Source: Chitinophagaceae bacterium UBA4412 (GTDB lineage: Bacteria; Bacteroidota; Bacteroidia; Chitinophagales; Chitinophagaceae). Taken from it: a stretch of 5,958 nucleotides of DNA. Below, piece by piece: positions 1-4,781 of the stretch (within the stretch, counting starts at the first letter, position 1; each line of letters starts with the position of its first letter). Location: contig DGQO01000274.1 of assembly GCA_002400445.1 (NCBI GenBank), positions 7,868 to 13,825 of the forward strand, read 5' to 3'. The notes beneath the pieces are model-generated. The model was not told the origin of the DNA. It did not search any database and saw nothing but the letters and a program-made list of their open reading frames with translations. The position numbers and the translations under genes were made by a program.

Positions 1-246
1 CTCGGCTTCGATTCTGCGGAGGAGAAGTTAATGATCGAAACGGTATCGGCAAATAGTTCCGTGCTGGCTGCTGAAATTGAAAGCCAACGCAAGTATTTTG
101 ATGATGGTTTATTAAAGGGAGAATTGCGGCCATCAGCAAAAGTGAAAATATCCGTTATGCAGCGGGTTTACCGCATGCAGGCACTTACGGATCGAAAATT
201 TTTACCCCTTATTAACCACCAAACTAATTGGGAAGAACTTTTATAA
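1..246 (+). CDS. N-terminal part of a cupin-type anti-sigma factor (partial, ends at an in-frame stop)
   Basis: The reading frame is open from base 1, so the true start lies left of the window; the ATG at 31 is probably internal. The 81 visible residues begin LGFDSAEEKLMIE and end in NWEELL. The pattern (LG, then S-x-EE, a run of acidic and hydrophobic residues, an AEIE segment, then a proline followed by KVKISVM) resembles, from memory, the helical anti-sigma N-terminal domain of Bacteroidota proteins that carry a C-terminal cupin (ChrR-like). In that family this part binds an ECF sigma factor in the cytoplasm and the cupin senses a signal. The TAA at 244-246 is followed in the same frame, with no other stop, by a cupin domain, so this and the next entry may be one broken gene. 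The partner sigma gene would be expected just upstream, outside the window. The function is inferred; the open frame and stop are seen directly. Confidence 0.55.
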   Translation, partial: LGFDSAEEKLMIETVSANSSVLAAEIESQRKYFDDGLLKGELRPSAKVKISVMQRVYRMQALTDRKFLPLINHQTNWEELL

Positions 247-264
247 TCCGTAGCGGCAAATTGC

Positions 265-558
265 ATGTCGGAACGAGATGAACCATTGAGCGGCATTCCG
301 ATGTGGGAACTGCCTTCCACGCCAGAGATTAGCAATTATGTTATCTGGTTCAGCGGTACAAGCGAAGCAGAAACACATCACGATGTGCAGGAATTTATCG
401 TAATTCTTAAGGGTAGTTGTAATATGTATGTAGATGGAGAAATGCAGTCTTATACTGCCGGTGATATAGTAAAGATTCCCTTTCACAAATCGCACTATAC
501 GGAAGTTATCTCTGGAGAGCCTATGTGTGCGATCGTGCAAAGACAGCGTGTTGCCTGA
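265..558 (+). CDS. Small cupin-domain protein, probable C-terminal sensor domain of the split anti-sigma factor
   Basis: This 97-residue protein is essentially one cupin beta barrel. Cupin motif 1 is visible as G31, six residues, H38-H39, three residues, E43, six residues, G50, with Thr in place of the first His of the usual HxH. Motif 2 is G66, five residues, P72, H74, H77. The His and Glu residues could bind one metal ion, as in ChrR-type sensors. The end (EPMCAIVQRQRVA) resembles remembered Bacteroidota cupin anti-sigma factors. It is in the same frame as the preceding ORF, separated by one TAA and six sense codons, and no ribosome binding site is evident before the ATG at 265. Free-standing translation would need coupling or reinitiation; otherwise this is the tail of a pseudogene. 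Its stop abuts the stop of the convergent anti-sigma gene with no spacer. The cupin call is firm; its status as an independent gene is not. Confidence 0.7.
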   Translation: MSERDEPLSGIPMWELPSTPEISNYVIWFSGTSEAETHHDVQEFIVILKGSCNMYVDGEMQSYTAGDIVKIPFHKSHYTEVISGEPMCAIVQRQRVA

Positions 559-915
559 TTATTTTTTAAGTACCAGCCTGATTACGATATAGCCCACAAT
601 AATAAGCAGGAGCACAAGGATAATGGTATAATACATCCAGGAGTCTACGGGGCTTTTGCGGTTGCGGCGTTTTTTGCTTTTCTCTATCTGCTGCTGCAGC
701 CCTTTGTTCAATTCGTTCACCGTTGCAGATAGGCTACCAGGGCGCATGTTCTCCAGTCCTTCAATGGCATCATTCAAAAACGGATCGTCTGTCATCTGTT
801 CTTCCAGCGCATGCAGATCCTTCTCGTCTAATTGCCGATTGAGGTACTGCAGCAGTTTTTCCTGCTCCACTTCCTGGTTTAAGTTGGATAATATTTTACG
901 TAGATCATCACTCAT
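559..915 (-). CDS. Small single-pass membrane protein, probable anti-sigma factor of the adjacent ECF sigma
   Basis: The 118-residue protein has an N-terminal acidic helical region (about 15-60, with LLQYLNRQLDEKDLHALEEQ, then DDPFLNDAIEGLE), a Gln/Lys-rich linker ending in the basic stretch KKRRNRK (81-87), and one transmembrane helix (about 94-115) with a short basic tail. The order of cytoplasmic binding region, positive patch and C-terminal membrane anchor suits a membrane-held anti-sigma factor. The DPFLNDAIEGLE segment recurs, from memory, in Bacteroidota proteins encoded directly after ECF sigma genes. No zinc-binding HxxxCxxC is present, so it is not a classical zinc-finger anti-sigma factor. 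No periplasmic sensor domain follows the helix. It starts inside the sigma gene: the ATG at 915 overlaps the sigma stop in ATGAGTGA, implying coupled translation. The anti-sigma role is inferred from position and architecture. Confidence 0.65.
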   Translation of the reverse strand: MSDDLRKILSNLNQEVEQEKLLQYLNRQLDEKDLHALEEQMTDDPFLNDAIEGLENMRPGSLSATVNELNKGLQQQIEKSKKRRNRKSPVDSWMYYTIILVLLLIIVGYIVIRLVLKK

Positions 916-1477
916 TGTTTTGCATCCTGAGCATTTGAATTTTTAAATTTCTTTTTCCATTTTGAATATGGCTTTTTACCTGCATTACCGTGTAGCCTGT
1001 TCCTTCGGCGATTTGCTGGTAACTTTGCTTCTCCAGGTAAAACGAAGTTACACAGGTTCGCTGTTCTTCATTTAAAGCTGACATTGCCATTTCCATGAGT
1101 TGTAATTGATTGTCTTTCTCAATCGCCTGCGGAATGGCTTCTGCATCATCCGGCGCACCCATCAATTGATCATTGATTTCAGCCGTAAACTTTCCCTTGT
1201 CCCGTAATTTCATGAGGCAATGGTTTTTTGCCACCATGTATAGCCAACTCTTGAAAAATTCTACTTTGTATTTCGGAAGTTCATGTATCACTTTCAGGAA
1301 TACCTGCTGCACACTGTCTTTTGCATCTTCTTCATTTTTCAGGTATTTCATACACACACCCAGCAGTAGCATTGTGTAACGCTGTAATAGAGTGCCTAAC
1401 CAGTCATTGTTATAATCCTGGTAGTATCGCAGCAGCAATTCTTTATCGTCTAAATCTTTATGTTTGGAATTGCTCAA
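908..1477 (-). CDS. ECF-type RNA polymerase sigma factor (sigma-70 family)
   Basis: The 189-residue protein has the two domains of ECF sigma factors and nothing else. Region 2 spans about 22-94, with EEDAKDSVQQVFLKV (49-63) and SWLYMVAKNHCLMKLR (77-92), the parts that bind core polymerase and melt the -10 region. A variable linker (about 95-125) leads to region 4 (about 126-180), with LNEEQRTCVTSFYLE and the helix-turn-helix SYQQIAEGTGYTVMQVKSHIQNGKRNLK split over 152-179. It directs RNA polymerase to a small regulon, probably in response to a signal relayed by the overlapping downstream membrane protein. The start is unusual: no in-frame ATG or GTG exists between the upstream stop (1514-1516) and the first domain, so the TTG at 1477-1475 is chosen, with ATT directly before it as a rarer alternative. 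The family call is firm; its stimulus cannot be read from the sequence. Confidence 0.93.
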   Translation of the reverse strand: MSNSKHKDLDDKELLLRYYQDYNNDWLGTLLQRYTMLLLGVCMKYLKNEEDAKDSVQQVFLKVIHELPKYKVEFFKSWLYMVAKNHCLMKLRDKGKFTAEINDQLMGAPDDAEAIPQAIEKDNQLQLMEMAMSALNEEQRTCVTSFYLEKQSYQQIAEGTGYTVMQVKSHIQNGKRNLKIQMLRMQNNE

Positions 1478-1549
1478 AATAGTCGTACTGGAATGTTTGC
1501 ACTGTAAACATAGTTAATTTCGATAATTTAGCTCCAGCAAAATTTTTTT
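1478..1549. promoter_or_regulatory. Divergent intergenic region with an inverted repeat, possible promoter and operator
   Basis: These 72 bases separate the divergent sigma and NlpC/P60 genes and must carry any promoter for either. An inverted repeat, ATGTTT (1493-1498) and AAACAT (1506-1511) with a 7-base spacer, lies 16-34 bases upstream of the sigma start. Its right arm forms part of TATGTTTA (1512-1505, minus strand), one mismatch from the Bacteroidota -7 consensus TAnnTTTG. On the plus strand, TAATTTCG (1515-1522) and TAATTTAG (1524-1531) are each one mismatch from the same consensus. No TTTG lies at the usual 19-21 base spacing from any of them, so promoter assignment is weak. Confidence 0.3.
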
Positions 1550-2305
1550 ATGAGCTATGCAGTTTGTATGATACCGGTAGCGCATGTACGCAAGGCCGCA
1601 GATCACCGGGCAGAAATGACGAACCAGGTTTTGTTTGGAGAATGCGTTCGCATCCTTGAAATACATGCTGAAGGGTGGTTCTCAGCAGAGCATCTCTTTG
1701 ATAACTATTATGGCTTCAGCCGTCTCAATCAATTTATGGTGATTGATGAACTATTTCCTTTATGTTATGAATTTACCGGTGAATGGGTTTCGCCATTAGA
1801 GATGAATGCACAAAAATTGATGCTGCCCTTTGGTGCCGATCTCTCTATTCTCAAAGCCGGCCTGCCAGGGCTTCAGTTTTCCTATGAGGGCCTGGTGCAT
1901 ACCGCAAAAGATGTAAGCGTAACACCGGAGATTTTGCATAAGCTTGGCAGCCTTTTTTTAACCAGTAGCTACCTGTGGGGCGGAAGAAGCATTTTCGGCA
2001 TTGATTGCAGTGGCTTTGTGCAAACAATTTTTAAGATGCTAATGATCAACCTGCCGAGAGATGCCAACATGCAGGTAGCGGTAGGGGAACTTGTAGGCTT
2101 TTTGCAAGAAGCCCGCTGTGGAGATCTTGCATTCTTTGATGACGAAATGGGGGAGATTGTGCACGTGGGCATGATGCTTGGCCCATCAGAAATCATACAT
2201 GCCAGCGGCCAGGTAAGAATCGATCCCATTGATCATGAAGGCATCATTCATAGCGAATCAAAATTGCGCACACACCATCTTCGGGTAATCAAAAGAGTAA
2301 TATAA
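1550..2305 (+). CDS. NlpC/P60 family (C40) cysteine peptidase, probably a cytoplasmic cell-wall peptide hydrolase
   Basis: This is a 251-residue C40 peptidase. The C-terminal half (about 120-251) is the NlpC/P60 domain: YLWGG (141-145), the catalytic Cys153 in GIDCSGF, His205 in IVHVG and a third polar residue, His217, in IIHAS. The first half (about 1-75) looks like one or two SH3-like beta modules (VAHVRKAADHRAEM, then CVRILEIHAEGWF). This layout matches enzymes such as Bacillus YkfC and its Bacteroides relatives, which cut gamma-D-Glu-diamino-acid bonds in wall peptides; that comparison is from memory. No signal peptide or lipobox is present, so it probably acts in the cytoplasm on recycled muropeptides rather than on intact wall. 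The ATG follows AAAATTTTTTT with no Shine-Dalgarno site, as is common in Bacteroidota. It is transcribed alone, divergent from the sigma gene, and ends directly against the convergent permease gene. Family assignment is firm; exact substrate is inferred. Confidence 0.9.
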   Translation: MSYAVCMIPVAHVRKAADHRAEMTNQVLFGECVRILEIHAEGWFSAEHLFDNYYGFSRLNQFMVIDELFPLCYEFTGEWVSPLEMNAQKLMLPFGADLSILKAGLPGLQFSYEGLVHTAKDVSVTPEILHKLGSLFLTSSYLWGGRSIFGIDCSGFVQTIFKMLMINLPRDANMQVAVGELVGFLQEARCGDLAFFDDEMGEIVHVGMMLGPSEIIHASGQVRIDPIDHEGIIHSESKLRTHHLRVIKRVI

Positions 2306-2740
2306 CTAACCCGGACTCTGCTTATTTTGTTCCGTTGTCACCGGAGGAAGCACAACTTGCTCAGGTTTCTTTTTATCAAAGAATAACATCTTGAGGGCTA
2401 TTAAAAGCATCATCACTGCAAATACTTTTTTCACAGTGTCTTGCGGGAGGTTTAGTGCAATGCGACTACCAAAGAAACTGCCGATTACAAATGCAAGGGA
2501 AATAATGATCAATACCCGGAAGTCTATGAAACCTTCTTTATAATATTGCATTACACCCAGTATGCCTACAGGGAGCAGGAGGATACCTAATGAAGTGCCT
2601 TGCGCCATCTTTTGGCTGAAGCCAAGGAAAAAAACCAGGCAGGGTACAATGATGATGCCCCCACCTACTCCTACAAGGCCGCTCAGCATACCGGCTGCCA
2701 GCCCAATCAGTAGCAGGATAAAAATTAACTGCGCATCCAT
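2306..2740 (-). CDS. Half-length TauE/SafE (TSUP) family membrane permease
   Basis: The 144-residue protein has about four hydrophobic helices and the family signature near the N-terminus, AGMLSGLVGVGGGIIIVPCL, followed by QGTSLGILLLPVG. TSUP proteins move sulfite, sulfonates or other small anions; the substrate cannot be read here. Typical members have about 250 residues made of two such halves, so this single-repeat form would have to dimerise to make a pore. The start is taken as the ATG at 2740 (MDAQLIFILL), 16 bases after the ppa stop; an ATG at 2767 would overlap the ppa end by 11 bases and add the polar NKQNKQR stretch, and the ATG at 2803 lies too deep inside ppa. The tail is soluble, KKKPEQVVLPPVTTEQ. 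It is the last gene of the leftward cluster and abuts the NlpC/P60 stop with no spacer. Confidence 0.85.
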   Translation of the reverse strand: MDAQLIFILLLIGLAAGMLSGLVGVGGGIIIVPCLVFFLGFSQKMAQGTSLGILLLPVGILGVMQYYKEGFIDFRVLIIISLAFVIGSFFGSRIALNLPQDTVKKVFAVMMLLIALKMLFFDKKKPEQVVLPPVTTEQNKQSPG

Positions 2741-2756
2741 GCGTTGTTTATTTTGT

Positions 2757-3299
2757 TTATTTAGCATTGGGAAATTCATTTCTGTAGCGCTCAATGGCCG
2801 CATTAATTACGGCATAGGCGGTGTCTTTACTTTGAAATTCATCGATGAGCACTACTTTATTTTCAAGTACTTTATATTGCTCAAAATAATTCCTGAGTAC
2901 CGCAAGAAAATGCTCTGGCAGTTCATTAACGTCTTCATAGTTTACAGAAGGATCATGCGTGGCCACAGCAATAATTTTATCATCTTTTTCACCGTTATCC
3001 ATCATCTGCATATTTCCGATCACGGTGGCTTCTACCAGGCACAGGGGTTGAATGTCCTGGCTGCATATCACTAAAATATCTAGCGGATCATGATCTTCAC
3101 CCAGGGTTTTCGGTATAAAGCCGTAGTTAACCGGATAGTGAAAAGATGAATAAATTACCCTGTCCATTTTAAGAAGGCCAGTCTTTTTATCAATTTCATA
3201 CTTGGTACGGCTGCCTTGCGGAATTTCAATCAGGGCATTCACGTGTGCAGGAGCCTGATCTCCATAATCGGCTCCATGCCAGGGATGTAAAACGTACAT
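2757..3299 (-). CDS. ppa: Soluble inorganic pyrophosphatase, family I
   Basis: This cytoplasmic Mg-dependent enzyme hydrolyses pyrophosphate to two phosphates, pulling nucleic acid, protein and lipid synthesis forward. At 180 residues it has normal family length. All the active-site residues known from the E. coli enzyme are visible at a near-constant offset: E25, K33, E35, R47, Y59, the signature D69-H-D71-P-L-D74, D101, D106, K108 and Y142-K143. The N-terminal HPWHG segment is typical of the bacterial proteins. The gene starts 10 bases after the crcB stop and is followed by the permease gene, so it is probably cotranscribed with crcB. Fluoride is a classic inhibitor of this enzyme family, which makes the crcB neighbour meaningful. 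No promoter is visible in the 10-base gap. Confidence 0.97.
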   Translation of the reverse strand: MYVLHPWHGADYGDQAPAHVNALIEIPQGSRTKYEIDKKTGLLKMDRVIYSSFHYPVNYGFIPKTLGEDHDPLDILVICSQDIQPLCLVEATVIGNMQMMDNGEKDDKIIAVATHDPSVNYEDVNELPEHFLAVLRNYFEQYKVLENKVVLIDEFQSKDTAYAVINAAIERYRNEFPNAK

Positions 3300-3309
3300 A
3301 ATTTATAAT

Positions 3310-3675
3310 TTAAGCATATACAAGTTTGTATCCGCACCAGGCTGCTGCAATACCACCAACTACGCTGGCAAAAACATACAACAACATTAGTGGAAATTTC
3401 CCTTGTTCAATTAATGTGATATTTTCAAAACTGAAAGCCGAAAAGGTGGTAAACCCGCCACAAAACCCTGTAGCCAGAAACAATTTGAAGGCAGGAGGCA
3501 AGGAAGCATTTTTTAATCCTAAAGCAATCACCATCCCTAGCACAAAACTTCCCAGAATATTAATAACTAAAGTTGAAAACGGAAAGTTAGCTGGTCTCAA
3601 AAGAAGGTATACGCTAAACCGCAGAGCTGCGCCCAATCCTCCACCAGCCGCCACGAATAAAAAATCTTTTAGCAT
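3310..3675 (-). CDS. crcB: Fluoride channel CrcB/Fluc
   Basis: This 121-residue inner-membrane protein has four transmembrane helices. Fluc proteins form antiparallel dimers that let fluoride leak out of the cell and keep it below levels that poison pyrophosphatase and enolase. Family landmarks are GGGLGAALR (11-19), the conserved pore Asn39 in LVINILGSF, and GFCGGFTTFSAFSFE (70-84), where F78 and F81 correspond to the Phe pair lining the pore and the TTFS break forms the central Na+ site. Length is typical for a single-gene homodimeric Fluc; no second crcB copy lies beside it. The gene sits 5 bases after the lipoprotein stop and 10 bases before ppa, so the three are probably one operon. No fluoride riboswitch is recognisable upstream in the gap or before the first gene of the cluster. 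Confidence 0.96.
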   Translation of the reverse strand: MLKDFLFVAAGGGLGAALRFSVYLLLRPANFPFSTLVINILGSFVLGMVIALGLKNASLPPAFKLFLATGFCGGFTTFSAFSFENITLIEQGKFPLMLLYVFASVVGGIAAAWCGYKLVYA

Positions 3676-3680
3676 AGAAG

Positions 3681-4088
3681 TTATCGTACCGGAGCATTAC
3701 CGGCATAAGTGTATTTAAAATCGACATACCACAAGTCATCCTTTCGTACCACCCTGATATCAATGGGTTGCTTCATATAACTATTGCTGTAATTAATAAA
3801 AGTGGTATCTCCTTCTTCCTGGAATTTATTAATATCGTAAGATGCCTGCTTATAACCTTGCCTGGTTTCCTTGGGCAGTTTATTATAAAATGCTTTGTAA
3901 GAATCAAACAACTGCATGTTCTCTGTATCAGGAAGCAGTAGTGAGGATGCTTCATCAAAATCACCGTCGAGGCTGGCCCGGATAAAACTGCGGCCTGTGT
4001 CTAAAGCAGTGGAGGGGCGCTCTTCCTTATTGGAGTTACAGGAGAAAACTACAGTGAGGAAAAATGCGCAAAACAGGATCTTTTTCAT
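3681..4088 (-). CDS. Small DUF4878-like lipoprotein, first gene of the crcB-ppa cluster
   Basis: The product has 135 residues: a lipoprotein signal peptide MKKILFCAFFLTVVFSC with lipobox VFSC (Cys17), then a soluble domain of about 115 residues. The domain begins with a helical stretch, TALDTGRSFIRASLDGDFDEASSLLL, split over 33-58 of the product, and ends in beta-rich IDIRVVRKDDLWYVDFKYTY. This layout (short helices, a module of the type 'one job per small dose of residues', then a W-containing sheet) resembles the DUF4878/NTF2-like lipoproteins of Bacteroidota; the function is unknown. The start is the ATG at 4088, not the one at 4106, because 4106 falls in the probable -7 promoter element and would put a polar MLELHS in front of a complete signal peptide. 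It is probably anchored to the outer or inner membrane facing the periplasm. Nothing in it points to fluoride handling. Confidence 0.8.
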   Translation of the reverse strand: MKKILFCAFFLTVVFSCNSNKEERPSTALDTGRSFIRASLDGDFDEASSLLLPDTENMQLFDSYKAFYNKLPKETRQGYKQASYDINKFQEEGDTTFINYSNSYMKQPIDIRVVRKDDLWYVDFKYTYAGNAPVR

Positions 4089-4103
4089 ACTGTGTAATTC
4101 CAG

Positions 4104-4137
4104 CAAAGGTAAGTGAGTTTGGATGCAAACAACAAAA
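4104..4137 (-). promoter_or_regulatory. Probable Bacteroidota-type promoter of the lipoprotein-crcB-ppa-permease cluster
   Basis: On the minus strand, TACCTTTG (4111-4104) matches the -7 consensus TAnnTTTG exactly. The TTTTG at 4137-4133 lies 21 bases upstream and fits the -33 element TTTG. Transcription would begin near 4098, giving a leader of only about 10 bases before the ATG at 4088. The -33 element falls within the T-run of the preceding terminator. A second TTTG at 4129-4126 is too close (14 bases). Confidence 0.55.
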
Positions 4138-4160
4138 GCACCCGGGTTACGGGTGCTTTT
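4134..4160 (-). terminator. Rho-independent terminator of the 4177-4722 lipoprotein gene
   Basis: A perfect 11-base inverted repeat, AAAAGCACCCG (4134-4144) and CGGGTGCTTTT (4150-4160), encloses a 5-base loop. Read on the minus strand it begins 16 bases after the lipoprotein stop and ends in a T-rich tail (TTTTGTTGTTTG), as expected of an intrinsic terminator. The stem is symmetric enough to work on the plus strand as well, but no rightward gene ends here. Confidence 0.88.
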
Positions 4161-4176
4161 GGTTATAAAAGGATAT

Positions 4177-4722
4177 TTATTGTTTCATTTTTTCAAGCAG
4201 CTTGGCGGCAGAGTCCATCGCCTCTGCACCTTTCTGCAGCCCATCTTTCAGGGAGTCGATGTTTACTTTATTTATTTCTTCCATCATGTTTCCAATACTG
4301 TCTGTAATGTTGATTCCTTTCTCATTTAATTTTTCCTGGCCCATGCTCATGATCGATGCTTTATCGAAGGCTACTTTCCAAGATCCTTTTTCTTTTTTAA
4401 GAATATAATTTACGGTTTCATTACTGCTTTTTTCTTTTACAGGAACGATGGCTTTATCTCCATCGATTTTTGGTTCGCCAAACTCCAGGTTTGCTTTGCT
4501 GAATTTCTCGGTTTCGTCGGATTTGGTTTTCATGCCCATCTCCATTAAGTCAAGCATTGCTTTGCTATCGTCTGTAGCAAGTTTTCTTGCTGTGGCCATA
4601 TCTTTTTTGCTTAAGGCTTCAAAGAAATTACCGAGTACTGCTTTAGGATCTCCTGCAGCGCCTGCACAACTGCTCAAAAATGCGACAGCAATAATGGCTG
4701 CGGCAAACAAAAGTTTTTTCAT
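4177..4722 (-). CDS. DUF4878-like lipoprotein
   Basis: The product has 181 residues. The signal peptide MKKLLFAAAIIAVAFLSSC ends in the lipobox LSSC (Cys19). The following domain starts GDPKAVLGNFFEALSKKDM and continues with a helical ATARKLATDDSKAMLDLMEMG, then a beta-rich part with AIVPVKEKSSNETVNYILKKEKGSWKV split over about 102-128; this helix-then-sheet order with a W near the end is that of DUF4878/NTF2-like proteins. An amphipathic Asp/Lys/Ala-rich C-terminal tail (about 135-181) may be a helical extension. The function is unknown; it is probably a membrane-anchored periplasmic or surface protein. The start is the ATG at 4722, not 4770, because the longer form would place a polar extension before a complete signal peptide and overlap a -7 motif. 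The leader is A-rich with no Shine-Dalgarno site. It resembles the next lipoprotein downstream in class, so the two may be distant paralogues. Confidence 0.82.
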   Translation of the reverse strand: MKKLLFAAAIIAVAFLSSCAGAAGDPKAVLGNFFEALSKKDMATARKLATDDSKAMLDLMEMGMKTKSDETEKFSKANLEFGEPKIDGDKAIVPVKEKSSNETVNYILKKEKGSWKVAFDKASIMSMGQEKLNEKGINITDSIGNMMEEINKVNIDSLKDGLQKGAEAMDSAAKLLEKMKQ

Positions 4723-4748
4723 GATTTGTGTTTTTTGTTTTACTGTGC

Positions 4749-4756
4749 CAAAAATA
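4749..4756 (-). promoter_or_regulatory. Probable -7 promoter element of the 4177-4722 lipoprotein gene
   Basis: TATTTTTG (4756-4749, minus strand) matches the Bacteroidota -7 consensus TAnnTTTG exactly and would start transcription near 4743, about 20 bases before the ATG. The only -33 candidate at a suitable distance is TTTT at 4779-4776 (19 bases away), a poor match, so the promoter may be weak or the gene may also be read from the YiiX gene upstream, with no terminator between them. Confidence 0.45.
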
Positions 4757-4781
4757 TGGGCTTTATTCAATATTTAAAAGA

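Noticed and set aside
553..584. A 9-base direct repeat GCCTGATTA at 553-561 and 576-584
   Set aside because: Only two copies, both within coding sequence, with no hallmark of an attachment site or duplication; chance is a sufficient explanation.
2294..2318. A weak inverted repeat AGAGT / ACTCT at the NlpC/P60 and permease junction, considered as a bidirectional terminator
   Set aside because: The stem is only 5 bases with a 15-base loop and there is no T-run after it on either strand.
2741..2803. N-terminal extension of the permease to the ATG at 2803
   Set aside because: It would overlap ppa by 47 bases and add a polar stretch before the first helix; the ATG at 2740 begins right at the hydrophobic segment.
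2562..3074. A 170-codon rightward open frame opposite the permease and ppa
   Set aside because: It is antisense to two clearly recognised genes and has no family-like motif; it is a shadow frame.
3676..4180. Search for a fluoride riboswitch ahead of crcB and ahead of the cluster
   Set aside because: The gap before crcB is 5 bases, and the region before the first gene is filled by the terminator and promoter; no fitting fold or conserved core is visible.
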